Origin: an uncultured Rhodopila sp.
GTDB lineage: Bacteria; Pseudomonadota; Alphaproteobacteria; Acetobacterales; Acetobacteraceae
Length of the DNA: 64,000 nucleotides
Assembly: GCA_903932145.1 (NCBI GenBank)
Contig: CAIZFE010000015.1
Location: 19,149 to 83,148, forward strand
Direction of reading: 5' to 3'
The translations under genes were made by a program, and so were the position numbers. Positions 53,866-63,121 of the stretch are shown here, piece after piece. The notes beneath the pieces were generated by a model. The model did not search any database, had not been told where the DNA came from, and saw nothing but the letters and a program-made list of their open reading frames with translations. Each line of letters opens with the position of its first letter. Positions within the stretch are counted from its first letter, which is position 1.

Positions 53866-54987
53866 GTGTCGCTGTCTCAGAACTATCGTCAATTCGACAT
53901 GATACAGTTGCGTTTGAAACCGAGATACCCGCGTCATCTCCGGGCTGCCTCCAGATGGCCGCAATGGTTACGCAGGATATCCTGGTTATGGTATTTCCAG
54001 GCCGTGTGGACCTGTTATGCCCTGGACCGGTGGTTGTCGCCGCTGGGATCGGTTGTTACCCGTCCTTTGTTTCAGATGGCCATTCCTTTAATAATGACCC
54101 CGGCGAATCGGGTTCGGCTATCGGCATCTAAAGCTTGGTCTTGAGCGGCTGACACCGACCGTGCTGATCGCGGTCCTTGTTTCAATAGTATGCGCTATGT
54201 TGACATAGGAAATCGTGTTGGGCGGGAGGGCGTGCGGCTATTTTTTCGACGGGATCATGCGGTTGGGACAAAGAACATTGATCTTTCCGGCCATGCCGGC
54301 CTTTTTCCTGGCGTGGCACAGTCTCTATTTTCTGATCGACTACGCTGTGACGACCAGATCCGAACACGAGGCGCTCGCGCGGTTGGAGCAAGAAGTGAAA
54401 ATTTTGACGTCGCGCGCCCGGGTTGCACCCCATTTCCGGTTTAATGCTTTCAACATCATGCTGGCGGAACTGGACCGAGGGCCAGCCGGCGTGGCGCCGA
54501 TCATAGAGAACCTAAGTGAGTATTTCCGCTCCTCGCAGCGCAATCGGACCAGTCCGTTCATTCCGCTGGGCGAGGAATACGAAGGCACTGTGAACTATCT
54601 GACCGTGGAACAGGCTCGGTTTCCCGACACCCTGTATCTGGTGTGCCGGACAGACCCGGCAACCTGTGATCTGTTGGTGCCGGGGTGATCCTGCATCCAC
54701 TGGTGGAGAACGCGTTGAAATACGGCACCCGTAGCGATGCCGTCCCATTGCGGTTGCGGCTGAGCGTGGCCGCCGGCGAGGCTGGCGGCGCGGCGATCGA
54801 AATCGCCAATTCCGGCGACTGGCTGCATCGCTCGCAGCCGCGGCCTGTCGGGGATATCGGCGGCAGCGGCCTCGCCAGGCTGCAACGGCGGTTGGACCTG
54901 CTGTATCCTGGACTGTCGCGCCTGGATATCCAGGCGCAGGGCAAGCAGATGATCGTGCGCCTGCCGCTGCCCGCCGGTGCGACATGA
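53866..54987 (+). pseudogene. Decayed LytS/YehU-type sensor histidine kinase
   Basis: Pieces in two frames join into one kinase. GTG 53866 (GGAGGCGG upstream) opens a frame with a first helix (WLWYFQAVWTCYALDRW). It must shift at about 54104-54107 to continue IGFGYRHLKLGLERLTPTVL, a second helix. A TAG at 54206-54208 interrupts, then a third helix and the His box PHFRFNAFN follow (frame open to TGA 54688). A one-base loss in the G run at 54682-54685 shifts again to ILHPLVENALKYG and the ATPase Gly box GGSGLARLQRRL, ending 54987. The intact LytTR regulator overlaps its end by four bases. Confidence 0.8.
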
Positions 54988-55721
54988 CCAAGCCGGTGCG
55001 AGCCGTGCTGGTGGACGGTGAGCCGCGAGCGCGGGAGCGGATGGTCAAGCTGCTGGCGGCGCATCCCCGGGTGGAGATCGCCGGCCAGGCGGGAGACATC
55101 GGTTCGGCGGCCGCGTTGTGCGAGCGGACCCGGCCGGACCTGATATTTCTGGATACCCAGTTGGGCAACGCCAGCGGCTTCGATTTACTGGAGCATTTGA
55201 GCGGCGCACCGGCGATTATTTTCGCCACGGCGTTCAGTGAATATGCGTTGCGGGCGTTCGAGGTGAATGCGCTGAATTACCTGCTGAAGCCAGTGTCACC
55301 GGCCCGGCTGGCCAGCGCCCTGGCGCCGCTGACCGAACAAGCGGCCAATACGCCGCCGCCCTTGCCGCGGATCAAGCTGGTGGCGCAGGACCTGCTGGCA
55401 CTGCCGCAGGATAGCGGCCTGCGCATGGTGCCCCTGGGCTCGGTGGTTTCCGTCGAAGCCGAGGGCAATTACAGCCAGGTCACGCTGCGCCAGGGCAAGC
55501 CCGCGCTGATCCGCCGCACGATGGATGATTGGGAAGCGATTCTGCCGGCCGCTCAGTTCGTTCGGCTGGATCGATCGGTCATCGTCGGCCTGTCCGCGGT
55601 GCGGGAGTTCCACCGCCACTCGCAGAAAACCGGGCTGCTGCACCTGGCCGGCCGGCCGGAGCCGCTGCGGCTGGGCCGGCCGGCGATGGCGCGGTTGCTG
55701 ACGGCGCTGCCGCGCGCCTAA
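54984..55721 (+). CDS. LytTR-family response regulator
   Basis: 245 residues. Receiver: acidic VDGEP at 10-14, phospho-acceptor Asp57 (IFLDTQLGN), the Thr of IFATAFSEYAL, and Lys in LNYLLKPVSPARL. The C-terminal LytTR DNA-binding domain spans about 145-243 with VSVEAEGNYSQVTLRQGK and FVRLDRSVIVGLSAVREF. The ATG overlaps the kinase remnant (ATGA). With its kinase broken, it may be unphosphorylated, driven by another kinase, or on the way to loss. Confidence 0.92.
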   Translation: MTKPVRAVLVDGEPRARERMVKLLAAHPRVEIAGQAGDIGSAAALCERTRPDLIFLDTQLGNASGFDLLEHLSGAPAIIFATAFSEYALRAFEVNALNYLLKPVSPARLASALAPLTEQAANTPPPLPRIKLVAQDLLALPQDSGLRMVPLGSVVSVEAEGNYSQVTLRQGKPALIRRTMDDWEAILPAAQFVRLDRSVIVGLSAVREFHRHSQKTGLLHLAGRPEPLRLGRPAMARLLTALPRA

Positions 55722-56004
55722 GCCACCCGGACGGGCGGCTTCCGCAATTCGTTTTGGATGTGGGCCATTTAGCCATTTCATCCCGGGATTGAGGCGTTTC
55801 GTCACATTCGGCTGGAAGAACACAGGCTGACAGATATTGATGCTGCGCACGATCAACGCACATCAACCAGGGCGAATAACAATGAATGCCATTCCATTAC
55901 TTGCTTCGCGGCCGCGGCGTGTCGGATACCGCCAAGGCGCGCGCCTACCGGTCGGCCTGAAACCTCTAGGTCATGATCTATCTGTTGGCGGGCAAACTCG
56001 ACCG

Positions 56005-57342
56005 ATGAAGCTTTCAATGGGATTGGCCATCTTGGCGAGCTTGGGGACGGCGCCTGCCTACGCGGCGCCGACGCTGACGACAATAGCGACCTTCACCGCC
56101 ACGAACGGCAGTGCTCCATTGGCCGGCGTGATCGCGGACGCCTCGGGGAACCTGTACGGCACGACAGCGCACGGTGGTGGGGGCAGCAGCGCCGGCACGG
56201 TGTTCGAGATACCCAACACCGGCGGTGGCTTCGGGGCGCTGACGACACTCGCGACCTTCACCCCCACCAACGGTATCTATCAAGGCGGCGCGAATCCAGA
56301 GGCCCCATTGTTCCAGGACGCCTCGGGAAACCTGTTCGGCACAACGCTCTCGGGCGGCACCTACGGTGGGCACGCTAGAGGCACGGTGTTCGAGATACCG
56401 AACGCGGGCGGCGGCACCTACGGATCGCTGGCGACAATCTGGAACATCACCGGGACAACCGGCTTTCAGCCAACAGGAGGATTGACCGCGGACGCCTCGG
56501 GGAACTTGTTCGGAACGAGCTCAACAGGCCAAGTGTTCGAGATACCGAAGACGGGCACCGGTTATGGGACGCTTTCAGTAGTGGCACAAACAGCGGGCGC
56601 ATACGGTGGAGTGACCATGGACGCCTCCGGGGACCTGTTCGGCACGGGCCCGAACGGCACCTACAACCAAGGCGTGGTGTGGGAGATACCGAAGACCGGA
56701 GGCACCTACGGGACGGAGACGATTCTTGCGAACTTTAACGTAGCGGATGGCGCGAACCCAGTGTCCGGAGTGATTATAGACGCTGCGGGGAACCTGTTCG
56801 GCACGGACCAAGGCAACTCGGGGGCCGCGTCAGCAGGAGGCACGGTGTTCGAGATACCGAACACCGGCGGCGGCACCTACGGGTCGCTGATCACACTCGC
56901 TCACTTAGACGGCGGCGGCAACAGCGGATTGATCGAGGATGCCTTGGGGAACCTGTTCGGCACGGCGTCCACAGGGGGAACCTACGGCCAAGGCGCGGTG
57001 TTCGAGATACCGAACACGGGCGGCCACTACGGAGCGGAGATAGATCTCGTATCATTTGATGCGACAAACGGAGGCGCCTACGATCCATTGGCCGGATTGT
57101 TCGCGGACGCCTCCGGGAACCTGTTCGGCACGACAGGCGCAGGGGGCGGCAGCGTGAACTGCACAAATGGCTGCGGCACGGTGTTCGAGCTTACCGGTAG
57201 CGGATTTCAAACGGCCACGAACTCACCCGAACAGGTACCAGAGCCCGCCTCTATCCTGGCGTTCGGCGCAGGGACGGCAGCCCTGGCGATCGTCCGCCGC
57301 CGGCGCCGCCAGATATCGTGCGCCGGCGACGTCCAAGCCTGA
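56005..57342 (+). CDS. PEP-CTERM exported protein with GloVer-type tandem repeats
   Basis: 445 residues. A signal (MKLSMGLAILASLGTAPAYA-A) precedes about nine imperfect repeats of roughly 40-45 residues, with core ADASGNLFGT followed by GTVFEIPNTGGGTYGSL. This is the 'choice-of-anchor tandem repeat GloVer' pattern. The end has the sorting signal VPEPAS, a helix (ILAFGAGTAALAIV) and an Arg tail RRRRRQ, so exosortase processing is expected. No exosortase gene is in the window. ATG 56005 was preferred over upstream starts at 55837 because the signal begins there. Surface or matrix role is an inference. Confidence 0.85.
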   Translation: MKLSMGLAILASLGTAPAYAAPTLTTIATFTATNGSAPLAGVIADASGNLYGTTAHGGGGSSAGTVFEIPNTGGGFGALTTLATFTPTNGIYQGGANPEAPLFQDASGNLFGTTLSGGTYGGHARGTVFEIPNAGGGTYGSLATIWNITGTTGFQPTGGLTADASGNLFGTSSTGQVFEIPKTGTGYGTLSVVAQTAGAYGGVTMDASGDLFGTGPNGTYNQGVVWEIPKTGGTYGTETILANFNVADGANPVSGVIIDAAGNLFGTDQGNSGAASAGGTVFEIPNTGGGTYGSLITLAHLDGGGNSGLIEDALGNLFGTASTGGTYGQGAVFEIPNTGGHYGAEIDLVSFDATNGGAYDPLAGLFADASGNLFGTTGAGGGSVNCTNGCGTVFELTGSGFQTATNSPEQVPEPASILAFGAGTAALAIVRRRRRQISCAGDVQA

Positions 57343-57680
57343 AGGCAGCCGCGCCGCATGAGCGCGCGCCCCGGTCGATAGCGAAGTGGTATCCCGGGAA
57401 GTCGAAACCATGCTCGACCCGGCCAACGACCGGCCAGGTCCGTCTGACACTGCAACGGTGCCCCGGCTGAACGGAGAAGTGGTTCCACGACCACCCCGGG
57501 GCACCTGTGAACCACCCGCTGAATCGGATTTGTGCCATATGACGTTGGTTAAGCTGGGTTCGTAAGCGATGCCTGATAATCGCTCCGGCAAGCAGCCAAG
57601 ACCTTTGTGCAGAGGTACCAGTGGTCCGATCCCGATAGTAGCATGCTTGCGGTCGGGTGAATCGGCCCACAAAAACAAGA

Positions 57681-57730
57681 GCTATTGGACCAAATCCGAC
57701 GGCCCTATCCGTTGGATTTGGTCCAATAGC
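57681..57730. repeat. Near-perfect 22-base inverted repeat between convergent genes
   Basis: 57681-57702 and 57709-57730 are reverse complements with one mismatch around a six-base loop (CCCTAT); each arm contains TTGGACCAAATCC. It lies between the stops at 57342 (+) and 57775 (-). No T tract follows, but stem length is ample for a two-way terminator. No gene is seen in the rest of the 432-base gap (57343-57774). Confidence 0.75.
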
Positions 57731-57774
57731 AAACGGAAGTCTTTCCGAAATCCGCCCACCGGCTGCCCGTCTCG

Positions 57775-58983
57775 TTACTCCGCCGGCTGCACCGCCACCT
57801 CATCCGCCCGCGCCGATACCCGAGCCGACCCGGCGCAGAACAGACTGAGCAGCAGGATCACCGCGACCAGCACCAGCACCAACTCGGGGTGTCCCTTGTC
57901 GATCAAGATCCCGAACGGCACCGGCGTGATGGCGCTGCCCAGCGGCAACCCGGCGCTCACGAAGCCGAACACCTTGCCGATCTGCCCTGGCGGTGCGGCG
58001 TCCTTCAGCATCACGTCGCGGGGAGTCCGGCTCGCCCCCAGGGCCAGCCCGGACAGGAACATCATCCCGACGATCGCCAACGCCGGCAGCGGCAGCCAGT
58101 CAACGCCGATCACCAACACGGAGGACAGCACGGTCAACCCGGTCACGAACGGCAGGATGTGCTTTTTGAACGTGTCGGCGAACCAGCCGCCCACCAGCAC
58201 ACCCGTCGTGGACCCCAACATATAGGCGGTCAGCGCGGTGGCGGCGAGCTTCAGCTCGATCCCCTTGAACGTGTGCAGCACGGTCACCAGCCACGACTGC
58301 ACGCCGCCACCGGCCATGGCACCGAGCATGAAGAACATGAAAAACAGGATCATGGTGCGGGAGGTGAGAAGGTCGCGGCCTGACATCTTGACCGCGCCAT
58401 GGGCCACCTCGCGCACCTGGTCTTTCAGGATGCGGCTTTGCAGGACGATCGACAGCACGACCGGAATACCCATTAGCCCGACGATTGCCAGCGTCGAACG
58501 CCAGCCGAACGCCGCCATCAGAAACGCCGCGACCGGTGGCCCGGCGGAGAACCCGAGGTTGCCGCTGAACGTGTGCAGCGCGAACGACCGGCCCATTTTC
58601 TCCTTATCGACCGACCCCGACAGGATCGCGTAATCCGACGGATGGATGACCGAGTTGCCGACCCCCGACAGCGTCGCCAGCACCAGGATCTGCCAGAACG
58701 ACGTGGCCAGCGACATCGAGGCGAGCGCCAGCGACATGATCAGCGTGCCGCCGATCAGGAACGGACGTGCGCCGTATTTATCGACCAGGAAGCCGACCGG
58801 CGTCTGCAACAGCGCCGTTGTCCCCGACATCAGCATGATCGTCATGCCGAGTTCGGCGAAACTGACCTGGAACGCCTCCTGCCAGGCCAGGAACATCGGC
58901 GGCAGGCAGAGGACGTAGAAGTGCGAGAGGAAATGTCCGTTGCCAATCAAGATGTTGACTCGGGTTGTCCGGCTGAGCGCCAT
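57775..58983 (-). CDS. MFS transporter (fosmidomycin-resistance-like group)
   Basis: 402 residues, 12 helices. The opening LIGNGHFLSHFYVLCLPPMF, the motif-A loop GFLVDKYGARPFLIGG and helix 4-5 VGNSVIHPSDYAILSGSV resemble FsmR-type and related MFS exporters or importers. The substrate is unknown. The ATG at 58983 is the family N-terminus. It is divergent from the DUF433 gene across 152 bases that hold both promoters. Confidence 0.9.
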   Translation of the reverse strand: MALSRTTRVNILIGNGHFLSHFYVLCLPPMFLAWQEAFQVSFAELGMTIMLMSGTTALLQTPVGFLVDKYGARPFLIGGTLIMSLALASMSLATSFWQILVLATLSGVGNSVIHPSDYAILSGSVDKEKMGRSFALHTFSGNLGFSAGPPVAAFLMAAFGWRSTLAIVGLMGIPVVLSIVLQSRILKDQVREVAHGAVKMSGRDLLTSRTMILFFMFFMLGAMAGGGVQSWLVTVLHTFKGIELKLAATALTAYMLGSTTGVLVGGWFADTFKKHILPFVTGLTVLSSVLVIGVDWLPLPALAIVGMMFLSGLALGASRTPRDVMLKDAAPPGQIGKVFGFVSAGLPLGSAITPVPFGILIDKGHPELVLVLVAVILLLSLFCAGSARVSARADEVAVQPAE

Positions 58984-59135
58984 GCGGAAGCGGCCTATGA
59001 TGAATTTCGGGTAATTTTGGTGGGAGATAACCGGTCGGTCAAGAAACGCAGCGTGCCCGCCATCGCCCCGTCCCCGGGCATAGCGCTTGCTTCAACCGGT
59101 GCATAAAATTACTCTCTTATCAGGAAAGTATTTTC

Positions 59136-59756
59136 ATGGACCAATCCTCGGGACCCGCTGAGATTTTTTCCCCTGCCGAAATCAGCGCCATTACCGGTGC
59201 GTCGGTGCAGGCGGTTTACAAGGCGATCGGGGACAGGCTGCCGAGCGGCCTGTCGGTTCAACGCGATCGGCAGCAATACCTGACCCGGTGGGGCGCAGTC
59301 TGTTTTGTTATCGATCGTGAGATGCCGAAGGACGTGCCGCTGTCGGTTCGTAAAGGACTCTATGCCAGCATCCTGGAGCGAAATGCCGAATCTCAGGTCC
59401 AGTATAACCGCGGGATATTGACCTACCTCGTGGACGTGAAATCGGTCGCGGATCGGGTTGACCGGGACCTTGCCTGTTATCGCGAGGCCATGCGGCAGAT
59501 CGTTCAAGATGATACAATCCAGGGCGGCGCCGCGACGTTTATCGGAACCCGGATACTTGTGCATCAAATTGCTGATCTGATGGCACAGGGCGCTGACGAA
59601 GCGGAGTTGCGACAGGATTATCCGCGCCTTACGCCGGAGATGATGGCGGCGGCTTTGATCTATGCGCGTGTACATCCACGCCGCGGGCGGCCTCGGAAGC
59701 CAACGTGGCGGCATACCAACACAGGTGTTTTTTCGGAACTGCAGAACGGCGGGTGA
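59136..59756 (+). CDS. DUF433-family antitoxin-like protein
   Basis: 206 residues. The N-terminal segment AEISAITGASVQAVYKAIGDRL resembles a helix-turn-helix. The C-terminal DUF433 domain begins near IGTRILVHQIADLMAQGADE and runs through YPRLTPEMMAAALIYAR to a basic HPRRGRPRKP tail. In known pairs DUF433 proteins neutralise a PIN-like DUF5615 toxin, and here the toxin-like gene follows with a GTGA overlap. A broken copy of its 5' end lies at 53421-53511. Confidence 0.85.
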   Translation: MDQSSGPAEIFSPAEISAITGASVQAVYKAIGDRLPSGLSVQRDRQQYLTRWGAVCFVIDREMPKDVPLSVRKGLYASILERNAESQVQYNRGILTYLVDVKSVADRVDRDLACYREAMRQIVQDDTIQGGAATFIGTRILVHQIADLMAQGADEAELRQDYPRLTPEMMAAALIYARVHPRRGRPRKPTWRHTNTGVFSELQNGG

Positions 59757-60136
59757 CAGCGCCCCGTTTCTTGATTGATGAAAATCTTTCACCACATCTT
59801 GTTCAACCGGCGCGTGACCGTGGCTATGAGTCCATGCACGTCAATCATCTGGGTCTGCGCACCGAAAAAGATTGGGACCTGCTGAGGATTATTGCTGACG
59901 ACGATTGGGTTTTAGTGACGAACAACGCCATCGAATTTCGTGGACGCTATCGCGCAATCGACTTGCATCCCGGTGTGGTGTTCCTGGTGCCGTCTGTGCG
60001 CGCGGGCGAACAAGTCAGGCTGTTCGAAGCCGCCCCGGATCAGGTTGGGCTTCAGCCAGACATGCCCAATCGGGCGATGGACGTGACCCTGGGGCCGCAA
60101 GGCGAAATTCTGGTGGCGGTTTACGATCTGCCGTGA
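59753..60136 (+). CDS. DUF5615 PIN-like toxin/ribonuclease
   Basis: 127 residues from GTG 59753, which overlaps the TGA of the DUF433 gene by four bases. The PIN-like fold shows acidic Asp9 in FLIDENLSPHL, AADDD near residue 50 and VTNNAIEFRGR with the conserved Asn/Glu. Family members are predicted RNA-cleaving toxins. A longer frame upstream (to 59705) would run inside the antitoxin gene. Activity is inferred from family and neighbour only. Confidence 0.83.
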   Translation: MTAPRFLIDENLSPHLVQPARDRGYESMHVNHLGLRTEKDWDLLRIIADDDWVLVTNNAIEFRGRYRAIDLHPGVVFLVPSVRAGEQVRLFEAAPDQVGLQPDMPNRAMDVTLGPQGEILVAVYDLP

Positions 60137-60225
60137 TGCGGATCCCCTGGTTGAGAAGGCATAGGTCTTCAAATCCGCCCCCACCCCGCGCATAGTGCCG
60201 GAAACGTCCAAAGGGAAACCCGCCC

Positions 60226-61428
60226 ATGCGCAGCGCCGTCATTGTCTCCACCGCCCGCACCCCGATCGGGCGCGCCTATCGCGGCGCCTTCAACGACACC
60301 CAAAGCCAGGCGCTCGGTGGCCACGCCATTGCTCAGGCCGTGAAACGCGCCGGCATCGATCCGGCGGAGGTCGAGGACGTGGTGATGGGCGCCGCCCTCC
60401 AGCAGGGCGCCCAAGGCTTCAACGTCGCGCGTCAGGCAGCGCTGCGGGCCGGGTTGCCGGACAGCGTCGCCGGTATGTCGGTGGACCGGCAATGCGCCTC
60501 CGGCCTGATGGCGATCGCCACCGCCGCCAAGCAGATCATTCAGGACGATATGCAGATCACGGTCGGCGGCGGCCTGGAATCGATCTCGCTGGTGCAGACC
60601 AACGCCGTCAACCGGTCCCGCGGCCAGGACCCGGAGTTAGCCTCACGCGTGCCCGGCCTCTACATGATGATGATCGAAACGGCGGAGTTGGTCGCTGACC
60701 GCTACAGCATCTCCCGGGATGCCCAGGACGAGTACGCCCTGCGATCGCAACAACGCACCGCCGCCGCGCAACAGGCCGGCCGCTTCGATGATGAGATCGT
60801 CGCCATGCCGACCGAGATGCTGGTAACCGATAAGGCAACCGGCGAAACCAGCCACAAGAAGGTCGCGATTACCAGGGATGAGGGCAACCGCCCGGAGACC
60901 TCCCTGGACGGGCTGAACAGCCTGAAGCCGGTGTTCGCCAATGGTCAGGTGGTCAAGCAAGGCAAGTTCATCACGGCGGGCAACGCGTCGCAGCTCTCCG
61001 ACGGCGCCTCGGCTGCCGTGCTGATGGAGGAGGCAGAAGCCTCCCGCCGCGGCCTGCAACCGCTGGGCATTTATCGCGGCATGGCCGTCGCCGGCTGCGC
61101 GCCTGACGAGATGGGCATCGGGCCGGTGTTCGCGGTGCCCAAGCTGCTGGCCAGGCATGGCCTGCGCGTGGACGATATCGACCTGTGGGAACTGAACGAG
61201 GCCTTCGCCTGTCAGGTGCTGTATTGCCGCGACCGCCTGGGCATCGACCCCGACAAACTGAACGTCAACGGCGGCGCGATCTCCATCGGCCACCCATACG
61301 GGATGTCAGGCGCCCGGATGACCGGCCATGCGCTGATTGAGGGCAAGCGTCGCGGCGCGAAATTCGTCGTCGTCACCATGTGCGTCGGCGGCGGCATGGG
61401 CGCCGCCGGCCTGTTCGAGGTGGCGTGA
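60226..61428 (+). CDS. Acetyl-CoA acetyltransferase (thiolase)
   Basis: 400 residues with full active site: Cys90 in [20 protein letters not shown], His in [14 protein letters not shown] and the second Cys in [12 protein letters not shown]. It joins or cleaves 3-ketoacyl-CoA. Closest in pattern to degradative FadA/acetyl-CoA C-acyltransferases. The ATG at 60226 is the family start. The esterase gene follows directly with its ATG one base past the stop, so the two form an operon. Confidence 0.93.
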   Translation: MRSAVIVSTARTPIGRAYRGAFNDTQSQALGGHAIAQAVKRAGIDPAEVEDVVMGAALQQGAQGFNVARQAALRAGLPDSVAGMSVDRQCASGLMAIATAAKQIIQDDMQITVGGGLESISLVQTNAVNRSRGQDPELASRVPGLYMMMIETAELVADRYSISRDAQDEYALRSQQRTAAAQQAGRFDDEIVAMPTEMLVTDKATGETSHKKVAITRDEGNRPETSLDGLNSLKPVFANGQVVKQGKFITAGNASQLSDGASAAVLMEEAEASRRGLQPLGIYRGMAVAGCAPDEMGIGPVFAVPKLLARHGLRVDDIDLWELNEAFACQVLYCRDRLGIDPDKLNVNGGAISIGHPYGMSGARMTGHALIEGKRRGAKFVVVTMCVGGGMGAAGLFEVA

Positions 61429-61429
61429 T

Positions 61430-62359
61430 ATGCCGGTCGATCCCCAAATCCAAATGCTTCTGAACCTGCGTGCCGCCTTACCCCCGCTGCACACGCTGTC
61501 CGTCGCCGACGCCCGGGCGCAATTTGCCGCGAGGGATTTTCCGGGTCTGCGCAAGCCGGAGGTGGCGAGCATCGTCAATCGCGACATGCAAGGCCCGGCT
61601 GGCTCCCTGCCATTGCGGATTTACACGCCGTTGGGCGAGGGGCCGTTTCCGCTGATGGTGTTCTTCCACGGCAGTGGGTTCGTCGTGTGCAGTCTGGATA
61701 CGCATGACGGGATGTGCCGCAACCTGTGTGCCGGGACTGGCTGCGTTGTGGTGTCGGTGGATTACCGACTGGCCCCGGACGCGAAATTTCCCGCCGCGCC
61801 GGACGACTGCCTGGCGGCGACTCGATGGGCGGCGATGAATGCGGCGGCGCTCGGGGCTGATCCCGGACGCATTTTTGTGGCCGGCGACAGTGCGGGTGGA
61901 AACCTGGCCGCTGTCACGGCTTTGAGGGTTCGCGACGAGGGGGGGCCGAGGCTGATCGGGCAACTCCTGATTTACCCGGTGACCGAGTATTACGATCCCG
62001 GCACACCGTCGATGATCGAAAATGCCGAGGGCTACGGGCTGACGCGCGATGGGATGATCTGGTTCTGGAACCACTATCTGGCCGACCCGGCGCACGGCGC
62101 CAATCCACTCGCCAGCCCGCTGCGCGCCGCGGATCTGAGCGGTTTGCCGCCGGCGCTGGTGGTAACGGCCGAATACGACCCGCTTCGCGATGAGGGTGAG
62201 TATTACGCCGAACGGCTGCTCCAGGCCGGGGTATCGACCGAGCTGAAACGCTGGGGCGGGATGAACCACGGGTTCTTCTTCTGGCCGGGCGTCGTCGATC
62301 GGGCAGGGGACGCGATGGATGAGGCCTGCGCATGGGTGAGGTCGGTCCTGGAGCACTGA
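61430..62359 (+). CDS. Alpha/beta-hydrolase esterase of the HSL-like family
   Basis: 309 residues. The oxyanion motif is HGSGF (79-83), a variant of HGGGF with Ser for the second Gly. The nucleophile elbow is GDSAGGN with Ser153, Asp is in AEYDPLRDEG and His in GMNHGFFFWPG. Substrates are probably short-chain esters. ATG 61430 follows the thiolase TGA by one base. Confidence 0.9.
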   Translation: MPVDPQIQMLLNLRAALPPLHTLSVADARAQFAARDFPGLRKPEVASIVNRDMQGPAGSLPLRIYTPLGEGPFPLMVFFHGSGFVVCSLDTHDGMCRNLCAGTGCVVVSVDYRLAPDAKFPAAPDDCLAATRWAAMNAAALGADPGRIFVAGDSAGGNLAAVTALRVRDEGGPRLIGQLLIYPVTEYYDPGTPSMIENAEGYGLTRDGMIWFWNHYLADPAHGANPLASPLRAADLSGLPPALVVTAEYDPLRDEGEYYAERLLQAGVSTELKRWGGMNHGFFFWPGVVDRAGDAMDEACAWVRSVLEH

Positions 62360-62538
62360 TGTAAATCCAAAATCCGACACAGAACGCCCATCCCTCCGAC
62401 TACGCCAAATGGCGAAAACGTCACGAACCCGTCCCGTGCGGGTTGCGTGCCCCAAAACCCCATGTTAGACGCCCGACGCCGGTTCGGCCGGCCGATCCTG
62501 ACACATGTCCGAACTCCCTCGCGGGTCCGGACCAACAT

Positions 62539-63120
62539 ATGGAAACGCACGTGGCGTCTGAGGCTACGACAATCTCATCCGGCGGTGGTCTCACCGACCG
62601 CTACGCCGCGGCGCTTTACGCGCTCGCCGACGAAAACCATGTGCTGGACGCAGTTGTCTGGCAGATGGAGGGACTCGGCCGGCTGATCGATGGAAGCGCG
62701 GATTTCCGCCGCTTGCTGGAATCGCCGCTGATCGACGTGAAGACCGCCACCGCGGCCGCTCAGGCAGTCCTGAACGCCGAGGGTTTCGGCAAGGAAGTCC
62801 GCGACTTCGTTGGCGTCATCTCGGTCAACCGCCGTTTGCGCGCCCTGCGTGACATCGTCAGTGCCTTCGCCACCCTGGTGGCCGATCGCCGTGGCATCGT
62901 CACCGCACACGTCGCTTCGGCACATCCTCTTAATGACGTGCAACGCCAGCAGCTCCGCGCCCGCCTGATCGAGGCCGGCTATGGCAACGTCAACATCGAC
63001 GAGCGGGTCGAACCCGACCTGCTTGGCGGCCTGATCGTGAAGATCGGTGCCCGCCTGTACGACACCAGTTTGAAATCCCGGCTGCAACGTTTGCAGTACG
63101 CCATGAAGGGAGCCGCCTAA
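62539..63120 (+). CDS. atpH: ATP synthase F1 delta subunit
   Basis: 193 residues of the OSCP/delta family, linking the F1 head to the peripheral stalk. [20 protein letters not shown] opens the fold, followed by [34 protein letters not shown] and the C-terminal [25 protein letters not shown] 62539 was preferred over 62443. It heads the F1 gene cluster, as in alphaproteobacteria where F1 and Fo genes lie apart. It ends one base before atpA. Confidence 0.95.
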   Translation: METHVASEATTISSGGGLTDRYAAALYALADENHVLDAVVWQMEGLGRLIDGSADFRRLLESPLIDVKTATAAAQAVLNAEGFGKEVRDFVGVISVNRRLRALRDIVSAFATLVADRRGIVTAHVASAHPLNDVQRQQLRARLIEAGYGNVNIDERVEPDLLGGLIVKIGARLYDTSLKSRLQRLQYAMKGAA

Positions 63121-63121
63121 T

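Noticed and set aside
53844..54131. Separate 95-codon plus-strand frame upstream of the kinase
   Set aside because: It overlaps the kinase N-terminal part in another frame and has no features of its own.
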